The position numbers and the translations under genes were made by a program. From the NCBI RefSeq assembly GCF_052324685.1, contig NC_135228.1:12219027-12283026 (forward strand): a stretch of 64,000 bases of DNA. Direction: 5' to 3'. Every line of letters begins with the position of its first letter. Position 1 is the stretch's first letter. This stretch comes from Brachyhypopomus gauderio (lineage: Eukaryota > Chordata > Actinopteri > Gymnotiformes > Hypopomidae). Below, one piece after another: positions 13,431-26,559 of this stretch. The notes below the pieces were generated by a model. The model was not told the origin of the DNA, searched no databases, and saw only the letters and a program-made list of their open reading frames with translations.

Positions 13431-15997
13431 CAATGTTTCTTGTGGTGTAACCTACACACAAAGATAAGACATCAAAGTTAATTTGATTTAGATCAACCCT
13501 GGCAGTTCCAGAGATAATAGGGGGAGTATAATTTTGACAGATGTCAAAACAGCACTGGTGTCAAAACCTCAGTGATGTGAATGATATGAGCAAAATAATC
13601 AGTAATAAAAACTAATAATAAACAAACAATGGTAGAAGGACAAAGTGGGGAAATGATATTGACATTAAAATGTCTCTGTCTTAAGCAAGCATATAACATG
13701 ACAGTGGTATGGCTAGCATGTATTAACACATAGTAGAGAATAAGGAATGAAAGTACATATGCTGCCATAGACCAACAATCCTTCATGTAAAAGGAAGGCA
13801 TGCCTAATTAAATTGCTTAAGATTCGCATAAGGAAGATTCTGACTTTTTTCCTCTTACCTAAACGTGCTTGTCTCACCCTGACTGCTTTGATAAGGACAG
13901 CTTGAACCTCCACTTCCTTGATAGACAGGGAGGATACATCATGCCTCAGGACAAAACCATGCCTCAGGTCAAAAACCCAAGAAGGCAGCCAGCACAGGCT
14001 GAGAAAGCTTACAAATAATAAAATATTGTAGTGCAGTTGACATACTTCAGGTTGCAATCTGGGTCCTATAGGAGAGTCGATGTATGGCAATCAACTGGGC
14101 ATACTTTCAATATATGAACAAAAATTCTGTAATAATAATATTGCAAGATTTGAAAAACACATTGGTGTACATGTAATATTGTTAAAGATAATTTTTGATT
14201 AGACCAAAATTATTTCTTTTGAATCCAGGGAATGCTGAGATAGAGATTAATTGAAATACCCACAGAACACTCATGTGTAATTTGAGATCAGTACAAATAC
14301 ACACAATAGTCCACAATAAGTGACTCTGAAATTTAATTAGAGGGGTTATAATAAATAATATATTTCAGCCTTCAGGAATATTGTAAAGGTTAGTTCTGTG
14401 ATGGATTTACCTGAATTATATTGTGTAGTCTCTGGTCTCTGAGATTCTAAGGCCAGCTTAACCATATATTAATTATTAGATGTTAAGAAAGCTGTGCATG
14501 CAAAAAATAAATAAAAACACTTGATGTATGGTATTGGGCTGGATTCATTATGTGTTTATCAGTTTGACCATTGACGGTTCCTTATGTATTTAATGTACCG
14601 TTTTGTCAATGTGTAGCTGTGACGACTAAATGTGGCTATACATTGTATGTTATGCTATTGTGCATTATTTATACACCAGAATGACAGACCTTCTATTTCA
14701 GAGTTCGTGAATACAAGGTTTCTACAGATATTTGCTTTGTGTGTGAAAATACACACATTTTCCTGTTTACTTTGCATATCTTTTTGTGACTATAAAAGTC
14801 TGCTTTGTCTTGAGTTCCAGCATTCCAGCAAAAGGAAAGAAGCTTACTATTAGAAACTTTCAACTTCTTTCAGGGTCAGTAATGAGCTGACCTGCAGGAA
14901 TGTAATGTGGTATCCGCTCCAGCTCACCGCCAAGCCCAATAAAATAAACACAAGTATAGGATTCTGACCTCTGTGGCCCTCCATGACGTGAGAGGTCTAC
15001 TGTGTTGTAAAATGATTATCCTTCTGTTGATTTTGTGCCATTAACTTTTTTGTGTAAAGAAAAAGAAAACAATTTTAAAATAAAAGTCTTATGGTGCTAA
15101 AAAAGCAGAACTGATTAGAAAGTGATTCACAAACAAGTCTTGCTAAGTTTGAATGCTTAAACGTTCCCAGGACCAGTTGTCTAGACTGGAGTCTCATTTA
15201 ATCCCCTCCATTTTGTCAAAGTGACTGAACTACAAATCTCCCCTCAGTAAATCGGTGGTCACAAGCAGAAACCAGGTCACAGCTTTAGATCCTGTAATCT
15301 CATCCATTACATTTTCATCATAAAAAAAAAACATGTAATCTCAGTTCTGTTCCATGTATCTGGGTTCTTTGGTGGGTTTTGGACCAGTAGCCCTGAGGGT
15401 TTTGATGATGGTGGACATGTGTCAGTTTATATAGGCATCAAAACTATACCCATTAGCTTCTACTTCATGGCTTCATGTGTCAATCATGCGTAACATGCAA
15501 ATTCACAGAAAGCGTTCCAAAACACAACTGAGTGGGAATAAGGGTGAATGATAAATGTTAGCATAAAATGAAAAACTGGGGAAAAATAGACTTCTGCCTT
15601 TTCTTGTAGAGCTTAGTGGACATGTGTCTCCGCGTTACTGATCCAAAGTGTAAAAATTTACATGCTAAAGGAAAATTACAGAATAATAGTATTAGTGGTG
15701 AATCCCTATATACAGTATGATTAAACCAGTGTCATTGAAACCAGCCCCTGAATGTGCTAATTTTATGTACCATCTTCATGTAGATTAATGTCTAACAGGT
15801 CAAAATCAAAAATTATAATAAAGAGCACAATATATTACTATTGTAAATACATTTATTTAAATGTCAATTGATAATTAAAGAAGACTGACATACCCTGGCT
15901 AGTAACAGCTCATTTAAAAGCAATTATTTAACAGACGTTTGAGGCACGGTTTTGAATGATAGTGTAGTTACGTACCTTGAAAAAGTTAATTTAAACA

Positions 15998-16011
15998 ACG
16001 CCATCTGCTGT
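15998..16011 (-). promoter_or_regulatory. Weak CTCF-like motif
   Basis: On the minus strand the 14-mer ACAGCAGATGGCGT matches 12 of 14 positions of the CTCF core CCASYAGRKGGCRS. It sits in the slc7a3-snx12 intergenic interval. A single motif match is weak evidence of binding. Confidence 0.25.
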
Positions 16012-18624
16012 TGAAGAGGAAAAAAGCATAGCCATAAATTATACATCTAGCCTAAACAATTACGAGGGTAAAGTAAAATGTAACACTACCATGGGTGCGA
16101 AAATATCGAACAATACAATAAGCTAAACAGAAACTTAGGGAAGAAAGCAGAAGGAATTTTATTTGCGGGAAGAAAATTACATGGCTACACGTAAATAACT
16201 ACTGCACTTATAACAGGTTAATAGTACAGTCTTGAATAAGCAATGTGACAATAACAAAAATAGCAGAAAAAAATAATAAATCTAGACACGTGACATTTTC
16301 TTGGTGTCATTCAGCAGATGATCATCTTTTCACAGTGAGTGAATATGTACATTCCCAACAGCAGTGTTGTTACACCAAAATAATATGACGAAGCTAATTT
16401 ATAAAAAAACAAAAACTTTGCAGTAAATGTGTTGAGAAAAGAACAATTTAAATGTATATATATATAAAAATGACAATGGAATGTGGAACAGGAAGACATC
16501 CTTGATTTTAGAAGGGGTGGTCCCAATTTACTCCTTATGTCTTATTTTACAGTTTGGAAATACTTCTGAAATACATATACATATGAAAGATGAGCCAAAA
16601 GCGAAAAGGGGGGGGGGGGGGGGGTGTCGTCACATATTTTGTCTGACATGACAAGAGAGAAGCCTCACTTTACAGCACTGCAGACAACTTTACTCACTAT
16701 GATTTCCTGCTCTGAAGGCACACTCTTACTGACCTTACTCTGACTTAAAAACAAAAAAACAAAAAAAAAAACAAAACAAAAATCAATTATTCATGCAATA
16801 TAGCATATTTGCACAGCCTACTCAAGCCATTATTGCTTGGCTAGGCTTTTAATCACTAAAAGATCTCAAATGAATTGAAAATAAGTTACACGGCAAAAAG
16901 GATTAGATTTTAATTGCCCGTTTGTGGGTTTTTTTTTGTTTAATCAGGGTTCAGTGATCGTGTATCTATTCTTCAAGAGCACCTGAATGAGCGTGCTAAG
17001 CATATACACACGGCACACAGATGAGGGAGTCCTCTGAGGGAAGGTCTCTTAGTCTTGCAGTTGCATCTGAGAATACAAGTGCAAATCATTTGATGACATG
17101 GCAGCAGTCATTGTGGACATTTTGATAACAGCAGTAGGAGACCAAGAAAACTGATACAGGTCAAGAAGACCCACCACATCTTAAGACTAGTGGCACAATG
17201 TACTTTTGACATTCAATTATGTAAAATAATATTTTCATTTTATGGTATAAATTTCATACAGTGATACAGCTGAATTTGGGATGGTAAATATTTGCAAAAT
17301 CATACACATTAAGTATTAGAGAATTGTAGTGATTGTAGAGCTTTAAATGATGCGCTGGGGTTAAAATCAAGCATGATCAGTGCAAAGAGAAAAAAGGAGG
17401 AAATAAAGCAAGATTGACTTACCTGTCATATTATGCAGAAGACTTTGAAGAACCATGCAATCATGGCATGCAGTCTATAACAGTTACTATCTTACTAATA
17501 GATATTGACCAATATGCAAGTGACAGGCAGATGCAAAAATTAGCAAAGCAAGAAAATGGGGGCAATATTAAGATGTCTACTGTATGGGTATGATTATGCA
17601 TTTGGTCACAAAAGTAGTTTCACATTATGATTTTGATAGTAAAGAAAACCTCAAAACTTACTTCATTCATACCTAAAATGGAAAAGAGAATAAATAAGGG
17701 GGAAAGACTCAGTACTCAATTTGATGTTATTAAGTCTCCAGTCAGCAGTGCTCTCTATTTGTTATACTTTATTTACAGACCAATGTCACAGGCACAGAAT
17801 GATTAACACAGGTAGCGAACATTTAGAGCCATTCTGAGGAAAATGACTTGACTTTGGCAGGACAACTTTTACCAAGATGGCAAACACTTTGTCCTCTAGG
17901 GAGCAGTGTTTCAGTCTTTTTCACAGAACTTCACAGAACTCATGTGCACCTCATAATGCTTCTGGTTGAGGGTAATAGAAAAATACTTTTACGTCTCCAG
18001 TAGAGTACAGAACATGAAATCCCTTCCTAAATTTGTAAACGTAATACTATTATTCGATTTTAAGAATTTTACATCTGATTATTATGGATACTTGCAATGT
18101 ATAATGCATGTGATCTCCGATACGATACTTCTAGTGAATTCTAATAAGATCCATAAATATCTCTTTGGAACAGCAATAAATGGATAAATGATTCAGAGAC
18201 CACTGTCTCAACAATCATTTTTGTAAGACTATGAAGTATCATGTACCAGAAAATATGCTAAAAGGACAAGTAAGAACTTAAGGATTTCAGTTTGAATACA
18301 CCCTCCAATTTTGCAGCACAGACTCAACCAGCTGCCCGAGAGGACAAAGACATAAGCCACCCATCTTAGTTTAGTACTACAACTTTCATGTATAATCATA
18401 TAACGTACACGCACTCCAGGTAGTACATTGGCTGTAAAACACATACACAGGTGTGTGTAAAGAGCAATGCTCAGACATGTACAAAAGTCCTGCATTGTTT
18501 AGGATGCATCTAGATTTACTTGGTGTAAAAATAAACGTTACTCTGCACCGCTTGCAGACGATTGGAAATAGAAGGTGACAACAGGAGAAAGGAGACCCGC
18601 CCCAGAGCGACGGTTTGGAAAGCC

Positions 18625-20750
18625 CTACTGCCGTACTTTTCCAGGGATGTAGTTCCGATCAATGCTTTCCTCCTGCAGAAACATGTGAAGACAGCGCTCG
18701 TTCTGGGCCAAGGGATGACCGGCAATTCTGAAAAGACAGGATGAAAATACAGCACAACATCATGCAACACACTAAACAAACTTCTTTGGTCAGTCGTGTT
18801 TCTTAAATTGTGCATGGACTCATAAGCCCTTCCTGAGTTTTACCAAGTTCTATATTGTGTGAGGTGTCCATTTGGCTGCTAACCTGTTAATGAATTGTTC
18901 GAGTCCAACTCGCCTCTCCTCAATGAAAGACTCTTCAAATATTCCCTCATCCCCACGAAATGGGAGCTGTCTCTTCAATGCTTTTCCAGGTAGAGGAGGC
19001 ACAACGATCTAAACGGCACGTTCATGAACATGTTTCAACATGAGCAGAACAAAAAAAAACCCCAAAGTACGAAGTTAATATAAGAAAGCCAACAGTTTGA
19101 GTGATATAATAGCTGAATTGCTGTCACTATTTTTTCCATTGTTTTTCTAGTTTAGGTTTAACTAATAATAGTCAACTTACTTGTCAATGTTACCTATTCT
19201 GTGGAGATGAATATTCACTTCCAATGTGCATCACTCCTGTACATTATCCTTTTCAAACTAGTAGTCATGGAGTATGGTCAAGGGTATTTATGTAAATGAG
19301 AATGCCAGTGTTTGATTCTAACATGTGACCATTACAATTAATCCACTCTGCAGCAGTGGAGTGCCACAAACATTTGTCAAAGAATTGAGTTCAAAAGACA
19401 ACTGGGTGATTATCAGGGTCATCATTACTTTCAATGTTATAATATTAAAATATACTTGATCCTACATTAAATCCATCCGACTTTCAAACTTCCTTGACTG
19501 TATTAGCATATGTCCTTATTTTTGGCACAATAGAGATTAATAGGCAAGTGAAGTAATCAAATCCAACCCCAAAATCTTTTATAACTGCATTTGTCTTGCG
19601 TTTGGTCAGGCAGTAGTATTATACATGATTTGTCTTGGCCAACAGTTTTAACCTTTGAGAGATTTTTCACAGCGACCACCTCAGATCACCTTATGGCAGT
19701 ATTTTGAATATTTTTTACTTGCGTACCTTACTGTCTCTTTCCAGCTCATTTTTCAACCACTCAAAGTCACTGTACCTTCTTCGTACACAAGACTCCTTCA
19801 ACTTGAAAATGGGGAGGTTAGTCTGTTTACAAAACACAAGCAAGCAGACTTCAATTAAATGATCCAATGCTCCAAAATAACAGATATATAGGCAGAGGCG
19901 ACTGACCTTTCAATGAAACCTTACTGGTCGTCTGTGGTTAGCTAAATGTAACATATAGCATATACCAAAGGACAGCGACTGGCCACTGTGTGTGTGTGTG
20001 TGTGTGTACACACCCCTTCTGAAATGTAATAGGCTAACGTTAGCTAACTCCAGTTAGCTTGCTAATGTAGGCGAGTTGTCTGCCAACTACAATTGTTGCG
20101 ATGTATTGGGCACGGACGCTAGCGAGTTAGCTAACCAAGCTAGCTGGCCCTCTGAATCATGGTTAGTTACTGTAGTCAGCTAATTAGCCACACAGTTAAC
20201 TAACTTAATTACTTATCTGACAAGCCAGTTAACAAAAATAAATCGTATTTCGGCGTCACCTAAGGTTAGTTTATTTAGATATCTTCATGTGGTTGTCAGA
20301 CTCCGACAGTGTAAGCTAACGTGTTAACCGTACTATCACTCTAAATAAATGTTATGTGATGTTAGACGCATAGTACATTCGCAGCTGCGGTTTATATTAA
20401 AATAAATAAGGGTGAAAACCCAAATGTTTGCATCCGTTCAACAGCCGTCTAGCTCGCGGTTCTTAGCAAAGTAGCCCAGCTATGTAGCGAGCCAGGTAGG
20501 CCGAGACAGACTCCTGACCGCCCAGACCTTTACAAGCACAACACGGTTTCTAGCTGCTTGTTTTAGGGACTTGGGAGTAACGTACCCTCATTCGGACTTC
20601 ATAAGTGGTGAAACGATTCCGTCCAACTCCGATGGTTTGGGGATCGTAGACGTCAATTTCCAGAAAATTACTCGGAGGTCCGTAAGCGTCCGTGAGATCC
20701 TGGGGCTTTGAGTTTAACCGGCGAGTATCGGCCACCGTGGACTCAGACAT
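18625..20750 (-). CDS. snx12: Sorting nexin 12
   Basis: Small PX-only sorting nexin that binds phosphatidylinositol 3-phosphate on early endosomes and takes part in retromer-linked cargo sorting. Coding exons are 20750-20586, 19822-19727, 19008-18884 and 18727-18625, giving 162 aa, the usual length for SNX12. The PX domain occupies about residues 27-150. It shows the RRYSDFEWLKNEL motif, the proline loop VVPPLPGKALKRQ and the C-terminal GHPLAQNERCLHMFLQEE. RLNSKPQDLTDAYGPPSNF at the N-terminus and the ending RNYIPGKVRQ separate it from SNX3. The first exon ends after TTYEVRMR and joins TNLPIFKLKES cleanly. The start is the first ATG of the conserved N-terminus. Its neighbour slc7a3 is also its neighbour at human Xq13, which supports orthology. 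Confidence 0.97.
20030..20330. repeat. TTAGCTAA/GCTAGC-rich tract in snx12 intron 1
   Basis: Dense overlapping self-complementary words (AACGTTAGCTAACTCC, GAGTTAGCTAACC, AAGCTAGCTGG, GTTAACTAAC) lie about 300-600 bp inside the first intron. A further GGCTAGCTAGCTACTT lies just upstream of the start codon at about 20,760. A short (GT)n run precedes the tract at 19,989-20,007. Confidence 0.6.
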
Positions 20751-22225
20751 GTTTATTAGTGGCTAGCTAGCTACTTCTGGATGTAGTCTAGGACACGCAC
20801 AGAAAAGTAATACGTGATTAAGACATTAAATCAGAAAAGATGACACTAGATGACTAGATACTTTGTTACCCCCTACTAAAAAAATCCTGCGGCTCAGCAG
20901 AATAACAGGAAATCCCGTCTTTCTCAACCTTGTGCGATATTTGCAGCGTTTTAGAAATCGTCGCGCCCGTGTGATCGAGGCTGTGCTCCACCCCACCCAA
21001 TCAGACGCGTGGTTTTACTTTAACTGACAAGTGACGATCCAATAGAAGACACTCCGTGGTTGAAGTAGGCGGGCTTTATGAAGTCGAGTAGTGAAGAATG
21101 GGAATGGATGGAATTCGAAATTCCCAGATTTATGTTTATCGTCTTAAAAAATGCTAACGTTTCAAAGCCAACGAAAATCATTGTATTTACACAAAACTCG
21201 ATTTGTCTGCTAGTTTTCTTGAGAAATGTTGCCAAGAACTTTAATCGCGTGTCTATCCGCGTCATTCTGGACTAGTTTTACTGGATTAGATGTTTTAATT
21301 CCAAGATGAAATTCATGTTGAAATGTCATCGTATAAAAGTTAAACAAATGTGAACGCCTACTTCGTTAATCGTTCAACGTGGACGAGGATCTACCTGTTG
21401 TAACACCCGATTAGGCTTATGAAAGGCTGAATAACGTGTTGTAGAACTTGGGGAAACCCTAAACCGCGAAGTGCCACGGTACTCCTGCCCAGAGACGTAT
21501 TCAAATGTAGCTAGTATTGTGCTCAAATGAAAGTATTTGAAAAACAAACCAATACTTGCAATCTAAAAAGGCAAATGATTTATATTTGAACGGTTAGAGA
21601 AAATTAAGAAATAAAAAAAATTTACACTAAATAAGCAAGAGATCCAGCCTTCATTCCCTGCCCATGATATTTATGTGACCTGGACTGTATGTTCCTCTTA
21701 TATAATATTAGCATCACTTGGCAATTTCTTTCCCCTGCACATGCAATTAGACTACTGCAGCTGAATACAGGTGCAGATTTATATTCAGTTCCCCAAATTC
21801 AGATACACTACACTACACTACACTACACTACACACACACACACACACACACACACCCTCTCTCTGTGTGTGTGTGTGTGTTTGAGGATTATCAATATGGT
21901 GTAAAAACGCAATAAGTTTAAATTTATTAGAAGCATGAAGAAAAGAAGAAAATACAGTTTAGAGTTTCACTTATGTATTTTATCACAAGAGAACAGAAAA
22001 ATGTTGGTCATGGGAAAAAATACTATAATTTGGGTGTTTCCTTTACAAGACAAGACTGTGTATGTACTGTACTGTATTTTCAATTTTTACCAAATTAGTA
22101 AATAGATTTGTAAAGATATAGTCAATAAAGTAAATCCGTTCCTGAAGTACATATGCTAATAAGAGATTATTTATGTCTGAAGTGGCATTTCTACTTGGCT
22201 AATATGTGATGCAATGTAAATAGAG
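20751..22225. other. Intergenic region snx12-hmbs
   Basis: The left part is the snx12 5' flank: it is GC-richer and has CCACCCCACCCAATCAG near 20,990, a CACCC/CCAAT-type arrangement. The right part holds the hmbs 3' UTR, with AATAAA on the minus strand at 21,923-21,928, and a compound microsatellite. No further gene is seen. Confidence 0.5.
21806..21881. repeat. Compound (CACTA)n-(CA)n-(CT)n-(TG)n microsatellite
   Basis: About five CACTA units run into a CA tract, a short CT run and then a TG tract. The CA and TG parts are reverse complements separated by a few bases, so the tract can fold back on itself. Confidence 0.9.
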
Positions 22226-25200
22226 CTATCGTGCATCATTGAGTTGTCTGGCCACTGTCAGTATCTCTTTGGCCCCTTTGCTAAGCAACAGATTGGCGAG
22301 ATCAACCCCCAACTTCTCAGCGGCATCCTGTGCTGCTCCTGACACCTTCAGGGCTGTAACTCCCACACGCTGGACTTTCTCATCAACATTCTCCTGCTCC
22401 TAAATCATAATTAGAAATATAAGCTTTATGTTTCAGATTATTTAAAAAATTCTCTCTATTCTCAGGACAATCACTAGAATGCTGAGAATAGACTACTGGT
22501 TCTACACTAACAGCTGTTTGTGTTATAGTTTATAAATAAAAATTTAATCAGATACACGTGAAATACTCTAAGCAATGCAGAAAATAAAACACATTAAATA
22601 TTTTTAAAATATAAAATATTTTCTGATAATCATTGTAACCTGTGCACATGCATTCTATTGATACTATGTAAAGTGCAATTTATATATGCAATGCAATACT
22701 CATAAAGTGTATATTTTCAATAAATAAGTGAGGGGAATGAATATTTGGGGCACAATGACCTGATTGTCAGAGTCAATGCTGGTCTGCATGGTCTCTTTCA
22801 GACTCTCCGATCCATCCAAACTATACACTGCTCCAGTCAGATAAAGCTGATAAAAGAGATACCATCATGGGAAAAAAAACATGTTTTCTACATCAAGATA
22901 TTCTTTAAATTATTTCAGGGTAATATTTTTTTCATTGGCTTGTCATGTTACTGATTGCTACTGGACCTGTGGTTACTGCAGCTCAATGAGCAAATGAACC
23001 TATAAGGTCTAGCCAAGGTTAGGATAGAAAGATGGCCTCTATGTGGCACAAGCAGAGACTGCATTTGGGTTACAATGGAGAAATGGTTCAGCCTTATGCT
23101 TTAAAAGCAGTGATGTAGCCACAACATTGGGGCACAATTTCATTTAATTTGTTATTTGATCTAGTTATAGTAAAAAATTCTACTTGATAACTGGGTGTCT
23201 AGCATTGTTATGGGGGAAATAAATTACACAGCCTTTACCTCAAGCAAACTTTACAATGCTAACTGATGGTCTTAATTTACTTGATAAACACAGAAACCTT
23301 GAGCATCCAAAACTATAAAAGCAAAATTTAGACACCAAACATTTCAAATTATTGAGTACATTTGAGGTCCATGAAATTTGTTACATTTTTCATTTTACAA
23401 ATTAAATTTTTGTCCAGACTATTCCATAATTTTTTTCTACCTGGGAATTTTTCACTTCAGTGTGAACAGCAACAGGAACACTGCATCCTCCTTCCTGTAA
23501 TAAAGTGAAATATATTACAAATGGCAAAGACCTGCAATTACTATTATATGAAGAAAAGTTCTTAGAGAGAGAGGTGGGTCACTGAAGCAAGGTGCTGATC
23601 TAGGGAACAGCAGACTCCTTACCAGGTGTTTAAGGAAAGCTCTCTCGGCGATGGAGCGCAGGACTGTGTCAGGATCATGCAGTACTGACACCATCTCCAG
23701 GATATCCTGGTCCCGAGCCCTCACTTCTACAGCCAGAGCCCCCTGATACATAACACAACACTTAAATAAACTTGAGATTGTCCCAGCGAATTAACTACGT
23801 TTACTAAGCTACTACTTGCAAATGCACGATGTGCTTGAAAACCTCAAAGAGACTGCAAGCTGCACATAACTAGCAAACTGTAGCAAAATATTACAACACA
23901 CGGATTGTCCCATTAAGAAATATCAACAAGCCCACCTGTCCAACTGCATAAAGGCAATCTTCAGGACTTAGAATCTGAAATGGCAACAAATCATGGAAGT
24001 TTTAGAAATGGGAATTTAATGAATTTGTTTTTTAATGAATTTAATGAATGGAAGCATATTATTTTGAAGGTTGTCCAAATAGCACTGATCCTGGAACAGA
24101 GGCAGACATACCTGGCTGATCCGGGACTCCCAGCCCATTCTTTGCAGTCCAGCTGCAGCCAGGATAATGGCAGAAAAGTCATTGTTCTCATCCAACTTCT
24201 TTAGACGAGTGTTGAGATTTCCTCTCTAAGACAAGCTACTAAGGAAGAATCCAATATCATACATTTACGCTAGCAACTAACTAACATTTAACAAAACTAC
24301 AGCACGTGAACTGAAAAGAACTCATTAAAAAGATACAATGTCTTTAAACTCCAGATGAGGAAACCTTTTCTTTAGCTGTGCAGCCCGGCGAAGAGAGCTG
24401 GTGCCGATCACACTACGGAATAAAGATTTTTTTAAAATAGTATAAGCAGAATACTTTAATTTGCTGAACTAGAAAATATGGACCACCAATTAAAAATGAC
24501 CACTGAAAAAATAACCAACTTCTTGGTTTCATGAGTGCCTGCCATACCTCTTGTTTGATAGTGAATCAAGGGATTTTCCAGCATTTTGGGGGTGCAAAAC
24601 AACTGCATCATGAGGATTTTCACGTCTAAAAATATAAAGTTTGCTGGTATTACCATGTATGAAATATTCAATAGCAAAACAATGGCAGTCATCTCCAGCC
24701 AATGGTGATGAACACAAAATAGTGTTTGTACCATGTATGTCGTGCTTCACGAAAGACTGCTTACATGAGAAACATATGAAAGTCTTTGAAACTGTGCTTC
24801 TCAACATAGAGGCCACTGTTCTACTTACGTGAGCACTGCTCCTATAGTAAAGCCTACAGGAAGAGCTGTGGGAAGATCTTTCAAGGAGTGAACAACAAGG
24901 TCTACCCTGTGGATACACAAGGATCAAAAACATCTTTTAATCTGAAACACCAAGATCACTGTGTTACAGTGGGCCTTTCTGCACATCAAATATAGCCAGT
25001 TGGCATTATTGATGTGGATGGTACTGAATGCAATAAAAGGTTGTTATCAAGGTCTGACTTACTCATTTCTTTCCAAAGCATTCTCTAGCTCCTTTGTGAA
25101 GAGGCTCTTTTCACCTATCTTTGACATGTAAAAATATATTATAGATTAATGTTTTTTAAATGCCTAATAGAAACTTGGGAAAAGAAAAACATACAATAAA

Positions 25201-26517
25201 TGTCAAACATATCAATCTTTCAAATAGTAAATTTTAAATGGCATGTTCTGCTATTATTCATTAAAATAATTATTCTATATTTTATATATTAGAATATATA
25301 TTATTCATTGATTTAAATTAGAAGCTATGCAAGCTTGCATTTGAAAAAAATGCATTTGTTTTGCAATTCTTCAAAATAAAAGACGCACCTTTGATAAAGC
25401 TGTGTCAAGTATTTTGTCACCTGTTGTTGACATAGCCACTGAAACAAAACAGGAGTTTGTAGTGTTATAATATATTGTATATTTTAGGGTAATCTATAAC
25501 AATGTTCAAACACAACTGACTTGGTTCATCATGCCCTTGTTGAAGTGGACAAGGAAACACTATTCAATGCAACGGTCATACAAGGACTGAAATGCTAATT
25601 GAATATAAAATACCTATTTTCAGTGACAACTGTTTAAGTTCCAATGACAAATAGCAATACAGAATGTCAGATCCTATAGAAGTCAAAAGGCACTATGTGT
25701 TTCACATTTGTCCTGTGAATTCTCACCTATTTCCAGTTTGACATCAGGGTAAAACTCTCTAAGTTTATCTGCAACACTGTCTGTTTGAATGCGAGCCAGC
25801 TTAAGGACAAAAAGCAGTAAAAAGATTATTTAACACTACTCATACATGACAAGGTCGCAATGTCATCAAAAACAAATGAGTAAATTAAAGTAGCTGATAT
25901 ATAAGTTGACTGAAGCATTTGCTGCATAACAAAAGTACAAAATGAAACAAGTACCAACTGAAGAGTTTAATAAGTTATTGATTATAAAAAGTTACAAATA
26001 CAATATTTTATGTTATATACTGCTCACCTGACTTTTCCTGGTCCCAATGCGGATAACCCTGCTAACTCTACAATCTTCATGCTGTAAAACACACACAAAA
26101 TAAATATATATAAATAATTGAATTGTAGAGAAGTGACACACTTATATATATAGACACACACACACACACATACACAATTAATGAACTAAAGGTTAAATTT
26201 GACTTAACTAAGATCCTCCTCTTACCCTGATATACTTATATGCCTTGTCTGCCATTGTCTTATTGTCCTGAGTAATGCTACAGTCTTGATGCTGTGGACG
26301 CTTCCTTTCACTAGAGCGGGTACACACGTATAGTATTACACTACCAGGGTGTATGTGTGTGTATGTTAGATGGGGGTATGTTAGACGGTTTCCTGGCTGT
26401 TGGTGATAAGAATGCCTATTCACTGTGTCAGTTATACAAAAGGGAGGAGTGAAAAACTCAATGACCATCTTTCACTTTGCACTTTTAGGCAAGTGTCTAC
26501 GGATCAGGCAATCCCTT

Positions 26518-26559
<42 letters not shown>

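Larger units (their letters stand above)
12261..18624. other. Intergenic region slc7a3-snx12; no gene seen
   Basis: About 6.3 kb of AT-rich DNA. It contains a foldback repeat (13,321-13,430), a G run near 16,608-16,624, a weak CTCF-like motif near 16,000 and the snx12 3' UTR next to 18,625. Open frames up to 125 codons (13,713-14,090, minus) have no similarity I can recognise and no exon-like splice context. Confidence 0.6.

Noticed and set aside
13713-14090. 125-codon frame on the minus strand between slc7a3 and snx12
   Set aside because: No recognisable domain, and the composition looks like translated AT-rich DNA; insufficient to call a gene.
18625-20750. snx3 instead of snx12
   Set aside because: RLNSKPQDLTDAYG, ESCVRRRYSDFEWLKNEL and the ending GKVRQ follow SNX12; SNX3 has different residues at these points and another ending.
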